Shown in pieces: positions 60,872 through 64,000 of a stretch of 64,000 nucleotides of DNA. The notes below the pieces were generated by a model. It was given only the letters and a program-made list of their open reading frames with translations. It had not been told where the DNA came from and did not search any database. This DNA comes from Ferrovibrio xuzhouensis (GTDB lineage: Bacteria > Pseudomonadota > Alphaproteobacteria > Ferrovibrionales > Ferrovibrionaceae): positions 62,001 through 126,000 of the forward strand of contig NZ_JBHRYJ010000006.1 in assembly GCF_042648965.1 (NCBI RefSeq). Reading direction: 5' to 3'. The position numbers and the translations under genes were made by a program. Each line of letters starts with the position of its first letter. Position 1 is the first letter of the stretch.

Positions 60872-61783
60872 ATGACTATGAATCTCACCCTGCGGCAATT
60901 GCAGGCCTTTCGCGCCGTGGCCGATCTCGGCAGCTTCAGCGAGGCCGCCGAACGCCTGCACCTGTCGCAGCCTGCCCTGTCGGCCACCATCCGCAAGCTG
61001 GAAGAGATGCTGAACGTGCGGCTGTTCGACCGCACCACGCGGCAGATCGCGCTGACACCCGAGGGCGAGGAACTGCGCCGGCTGGCCAACCGGCTGATCG
61101 ACGAATTCGAGGCGGTCTCCGGCGACCTGCAGGATTACCTGGCCCGCCGGCGCGGCCGCGTCGTGGTGGCCGCCCTGCCCTCGCTGGCCGCCGTGACGCT
61201 GCCGCGCGTGCTGGCCCGCTTCAAGGCGCGGCATCCCGGCATCGACGTGATCATCCGCGACACCCTGCATGACCAGATCCAGGATCTGGTCGAGAGCGGC
61301 GCCGCCGATTTCGGCCTGACGGTGACGCCGGCGGCGCATCGCGACTTCAGCTTCCAGCCACTGATCGTCGACCGCTTCGTCATGGTCTGCCCGCGTGGCC
61401 ATAAGCTCGCCAAACGCCGCAGCGTCAGCTGGGCCGACATGGTGCTCTATCCGATCATCACCATGGCCCGCACATCCAGCGTGCGGCAGTATATCGACGC
61501 TGCCTGCGCCCAGGCCGGCATCCCCTCGCACAGCCAGTATGACGCCGAACATCTGGCCACCATCGGCGCCCTGGTGCATGAAGGCCTCGGCATCGCCGCC
61601 CTGCCGTCGCTGACCACGCCGCTGCTGCGCTTCGCCGATCTGGTCGAGATTCCGATCACCGCGCCGCATGTCGAGCGCGTCATGGGCATCGTCCGGCGCA
61701 GCGGCCGCTCGCCCTCGGTGGCGGCACGCGCCCTGATCGAACTGGTCGTTGCCGACAGCGAAGCTGCCGCGGTGCCGGCATAG
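60872..61783 (+). CDS. LysR-family transcriptional regulator
   Basis: A 303-residue regulator with an N-terminal winged helix (LTLRQLQAFRAVADLGSFSEAAERLHLSQPALSATIRKLEEML) and a C-terminal periplasmic-binding-like effector domain (about residues 90-300). It is divergent from the AtuA-TAXI-TRAP operon and probably activates it in the presence of the imported compound. A second ATG two codons later is also possible. Confidence 0.93.
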   Translation: MTMNLTLRQLQAFRAVADLGSFSEAAERLHLSQPALSATIRKLEEMLNVRLFDRTTRQIALTPEGEELRRLANRLIDEFEAVSGDLQDYLARRRGRVVVAALPSLAAVTLPRVLARFKARHPGIDVIIRDTLHDQIQDLVESGAADFGLTVTPAAHRDFSFQPLIVDRFVMVCPRGHKLAKRRSVSWADMVLYPIITMARTSSVRQYIDAACAQAGIPSHSQYDAEHLATIGALVHEGLGIAALPSLTTPLLRFADLVEIPITAPHVERVMGIVRRSGRSPSVAARALIELVVADSEAAAVPA

Positions 61784-61810
61784 AAAACCCGGCCGGTTGC
61801 CCGGCCGGGT
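61784..61810 (-). terminator. Intrinsic terminator after the ABC binding-protein gene
   Basis: Perfect ten-base stem ACCCGGCCGG / CCGGCCGGGT with a four-base loop. On the minus strand it is followed by TTTTC. It lies 23 bases beyond the binding-protein stop codon and in the gap to the convergent lysR gene, so it may act for both. Confidence 0.8.
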
Positions 61811-61833
61811 CTCATCTCAGACTGAAGTCCGGA

Positions 61834-62847
61834 TTACTTGGCGTATTTCTTGGCCGCGTCGAAAATCGCGTGGGTCCAGGCCCCTTCCGGCTTCTTGGTG
61901 ATCACCGGGTCGGACTTAGCCGACAGCAGGATGCTGACGGTGCGGTCGTAATCGGCCGGATCGAGATAGCCGGTGCCGTGCTTCGAGCCTTCGACCAGCT
62001 TGGCGATCTCGCCCATCATGCGCTTCTGGTGCTTCTCGGTCTGCGCGCCGGTGCTGTCGTTGTCGAGCACGATCATCGCCGCGGCATCCGAATTCTTGAC
62101 CGCCCAGTCCCAGCCCCTGTTGGAGGCGGCAACGAAACGGGCCAGTCTGTCGGCATAGGCCTTGTCGCCGAGCTTCGCACCATTGGCGTAAATGCCGTCT
62201 TCCATGGTGCCGACGCCCTGGTCGCTGTACTTGAACACGATCAGGTCGCCCGGCTTGAAGCCGGCATCGATGACCTGCCAGTATTCGTTATAGGTCATGG
62301 TCGAAATGCAGGCGGCCTGCTTCTGGATCAGCGGATCGACGTTAAAGCCCTGCTTGAGGACCTTGACGCCCTTGGCGCTGCCATCGGTCGGGATGCCAAG
62401 CTTGGCCATCCAGGTCAGGAACGGATATTCGTTGCCGTAGAACCAGACGCCCAGCGTATGGCCGGGGAAGTCTTTCGGCGAAGTGATGCCGCTCGACTTG
62501 GCGCAGGTCAGCATCATGCCCGACTTCTGGAAGGTCTGCGACACGTTGACCAGCGGCACGCCCTTCTCGCGGCTGGCCAGCGCCGACGGCATCCAGTCGA
62601 TGATCGCATCGGCACCGCCGGCGGCCATCACCTGCGGCGGGGCGATGTCGGGGCCGCCCGGCTTGACGGTGACGTCGAGGTCGACCGCCTTGTAGAAGCC
62701 CTTGTCCTTGGCGACGTAATAGCCGGCGAACTGGGCCTGGGTGACCCATTTCAGCTGGATGGTGAACTTATCGGCGGCATGGGCCGATCCGGCGGCAACC
62801 GCCAGGGCTGCGCCGATGGCGAGCCCGTAAAAAGCTGAACGTTTCAT
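61834..62847 (-). CDS. ABC transporter substrate-binding protein, NMT1/THI5-like
   Basis: A 337-residue periplasmic protein. The signal peptide runs to about residue 24 (ending AHA). The fold is of the NMT1/SsuA group, as shown by FTIQLKWVTQAQFAGYYVAKDKGFYKAVDLDVTVKPGGPDI, a pattern found in pyrimidine- and riboflavin-type binding proteins. The presence of CISTMTYNEYWQ near the middle also fits this group. Ligand unknown, with vitamin precursors or related heterocycles as the first guess. The start at 62847 removes 19 residues without a signal sequence. Confidence 0.88.
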   Translation of the reverse strand: MKRSAFYGLAIGAALAVAAGSAHAADKFTIQLKWVTQAQFAGYYVAKDKGFYKAVDLDVTVKPGGPDIAPPQVMAAGGADAIIDWMPSALASREKGVPLVNVSQTFQKSGMMLTCAKSSGITSPKDFPGHTLGVWFYGNEYPFLTWMAKLGIPTDGSAKGVKVLKQGFNVDPLIQKQAACISTMTYNEYWQVIDAGFKPGDLIVFKYSDQGVGTMEDGIYANGAKLGDKAYADRLARFVAASNRGWDWAVKNSDAAAMIVLDNDSTGAQTEKHQKRMMGEIAKLVEGSKHGTGYLDPADYDRTVSILLSAKSDPVITKKPEGAWTHAIFDAAKKYAK

Positions 62848-62908
62848 AACGCTATTCTCCTCTCCTGTCGGAACTGATGAACCCCCAGATACTCGAAACG
62901 GCATGCAC

Positions 62909-64000
62909 TCAGGACGACGCCTTGCGGAACGACGGATGCCAGAAGGTCATCCAGCGTTCAGCCAGCGCCAGCAGCCCGTAACTTGCCGAGCCGGCGACCG
63001 CGGCGACCGCGATCGTGGCCCAGACCATCGGGATGTTCATGCGGCCCACCTCGGTCGAGATGCGAAATCCCATCCCGACAATCGGCGTGCCGAAGAATTC
63101 GGCGACGATGGCGCCGATCAGCGCCAAGGTCGAATTGACCTTGAGCGCATTGAACAGGAAGGGCAGCGCCGCCGGCAGCCGTGCCATCCACAGGGTCTGG
63201 CCGTAGCTGGCGGCATAGGTCGCCATCATGTCGCGCTCGATACGCCCCAGTGCGGCGAGGCCGGCAATGGTGTTGACCAGCATCGGGAAGAAGGTCATCA
63301 CCACCACGACGGCGGCCTTGGACTGCCAATCGAAGCCGAACCACATCACCATGATCGGCGCGATGCCGATGATCGGCAGGGCGCTGACCAGATTGCCGAT
63401 CGGCAGCAGACCGCGCTGCAGGAAGGGCACGCGGTCGACCAGCACGCCGGTCAGGAAGCCGGCCGCCGAGCCGATCACGAAGCCGGGGATCACCGCGCGG
63501 ATGAAGGTCTGGACGAAATCGACGCCAAGCGTCGGCAGGCTGATGGCGATGGCATGGCCGATGGCGGACGGCGGCGGCAGCAGCACGGCCGGCACTTCAA
63601 AACCGACGACGATCATTTCCCACAGGTACAGCAGCCAGACGCCGAGCAGTACGGGTGCCACTGCGCCGCCGATGGCACCGGGCAGCCGCAGGGCCGCCAG
63701 GCTGATGCGGTCGAGCGCCCGCCAGACCAGCAGGCCGAGTGCCGCGAGTCCGAGCCACAGGCCCGGCGCCGCCATGCCGCGCGCGCCGGCCAGCAGCAGG
63801 CTGTAGAGCGCGGCGCCTGCCAGCACCGCGGCGCCGCCGGCGACGATGGCGGCGGCCACGGGCCGCAGCGGCCGCAGGAACAGCAGCGCCATGGCCGCGA
63901 TGGTCAGCAGCCAGAGGCCGAGCACCGCCGGCTGACCCAGCATGCCGCCGTGGATACCGTACGGGCTGATCAGGGCCGCGGCGCCGCAGAGCAGGCCGAG
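62909..64000 (-). CDS. ABC transporter permease (SsuC/RibX/ThiX type), 5' end outside window
   Basis: Inner-membrane permease of the binding-protein system. The reading frame continues without a stop to the right edge (19 further codons before the ATG at 63943), so the true N-terminus may lie outside. Helices are evident at FVIGSAAGFLTGVLVD and LVSALPIIGIAPIMVMWFGF. The EAA coupling loop is RLPAALPFLFNALKVNSTLALIGAIVAEF. About 110 extra N-terminal residues form added helices, beyond the usual 250-residue permease. It precedes the binding-protein gene by 61 bases. The ATPase gene is not in the window. Confidence 0.88.
   Translation of the reverse strand, partial: LGLLCGAAALISPYGIHGGMLGQPAVLGLWLLTIAAMALLFLRPLRPVAAAIVAGGAAVLAGAALYSLLLAGARGMAAPGLWLGLAALGLLVWRALDRISLAALRLPGAIGGAVAPVLLGVWLLYLWEMIVVGFEVPAVLLPPPSAIGHAIAISLPTLGVDFVQTFIRAVIPGFVIGSAAGFLTGVLVDRVPFLQRGLLPIGNLVSALPIIGIAPIMVMWFGFDWQSKAAVVVVMTFFPMLVNTIAGLAALGRIERDMMATYAASYGQTLWMARLPAALPFLFNALKVNSTLALIGAIVAEFFGTPIVGMGFRISTEVGRMNIPMVWATIAVAAVAGSASYGLLALAERWMTFWHPSFRKASS

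Noticed and set aside
1..64000. Mobile elements, CRISPR arrays, prophage or rRNA genes
   Set aside because: Looked for transposase motifs, regular repeat-spacer arrays, integrase next to the tRNA-Leu gene and rRNA signatures. None was seen.

Overview
This is GC-rich chromosomal DNA from an alphaproteobacterium, probably of the Rhodospirillales type. The assignment rests on the conserved order kdsD-lptC-lptA-lptB-rpoN-hpf-ptsN, an Hsp20 gene followed by a DUF1150 gene, a COQ9-family gene, and many TRAP/TAXI solute transporters. A genus cannot be fixed from the sequence alone. Genes are densely packed, with many ATGA stop/start overlaps. No insertion sequence, prophage, CRISPR array or rRNA operon was seen.

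Layout. 1-570: 5' part of a 3-hydroxyacyl-CoA dehydrogenase gene with a TTG start. 600-1455: small heat-shock protein and DUF1150 genes behind a sigma-32-like promoter. 2055-9230 (minus): ptsN, a short hpf, an iron/2-oxoglutarate hydroxylase, beta-carbonic anhydrase, rpoN, lptBAC and kdsD, followed by rnd and tRNA-Leu(CAG). 10337-20485: catabolic island with an LhgO-like oxidase, SMP-30 lactonase, FAH-family hydrolase, cyclase, GntR regulator, DctPQM TRAP importer, cupin and acetoacetyl-CoA synthetase. 21539-28809: a TAXI-TRAP importer with DUF1850, a hairpin between the binding-protein and permease genes, and a DctB/DctD sigma-54 two-component system upstream. 28892-33381: two GH17 membrane proteins, one fused to a GT2 glucan synthase (NdvB type). 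33556-42124: Lrp/EamA pair, VOC protein, aminotransferase, RlmI-like methyltransferase, HIT protein, SemiSWEET, an orphan TAXI protein, GST and leucyl aminopeptidase. 42125-47464: a structured and repeat-bearing intergenic region, a small membrane protein, an nfeD-slipin-TfoX operon, a class III nucleotide cyclase and an alpha/beta hydrolase. 47478-55206: GGDEF protein, purEK, a Gln/Ser-rich protein, COQ9, peptide deformylase, rpsU, lrgAB and a double-PAS histidine kinase. 55230-61783: a second TAXI-TRAP operon with AtuA-family genes and a hydroxyacid dehydrogenase, with a divergent LysR gene. 61834-64000: ABC transporter binding protein and a permease cut by the right edge.

The main theme is uptake and catabolism of small organic acids. 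There are one classical DctPQM TRAP system, two complete TAXI-TRAP systems, one orphan TAXI protein and one NMT1-type ABC importer, most beside their own regulator (GntR, DctBD, LysR). The two catabolic islands (12340-20485 and 55230-61783) have gene combinations that do not match a named pathway and are the best candidates for undescribed systems. Start codons were refined by Shine-Dalgarno position and family alignment from memory. No database search was run.
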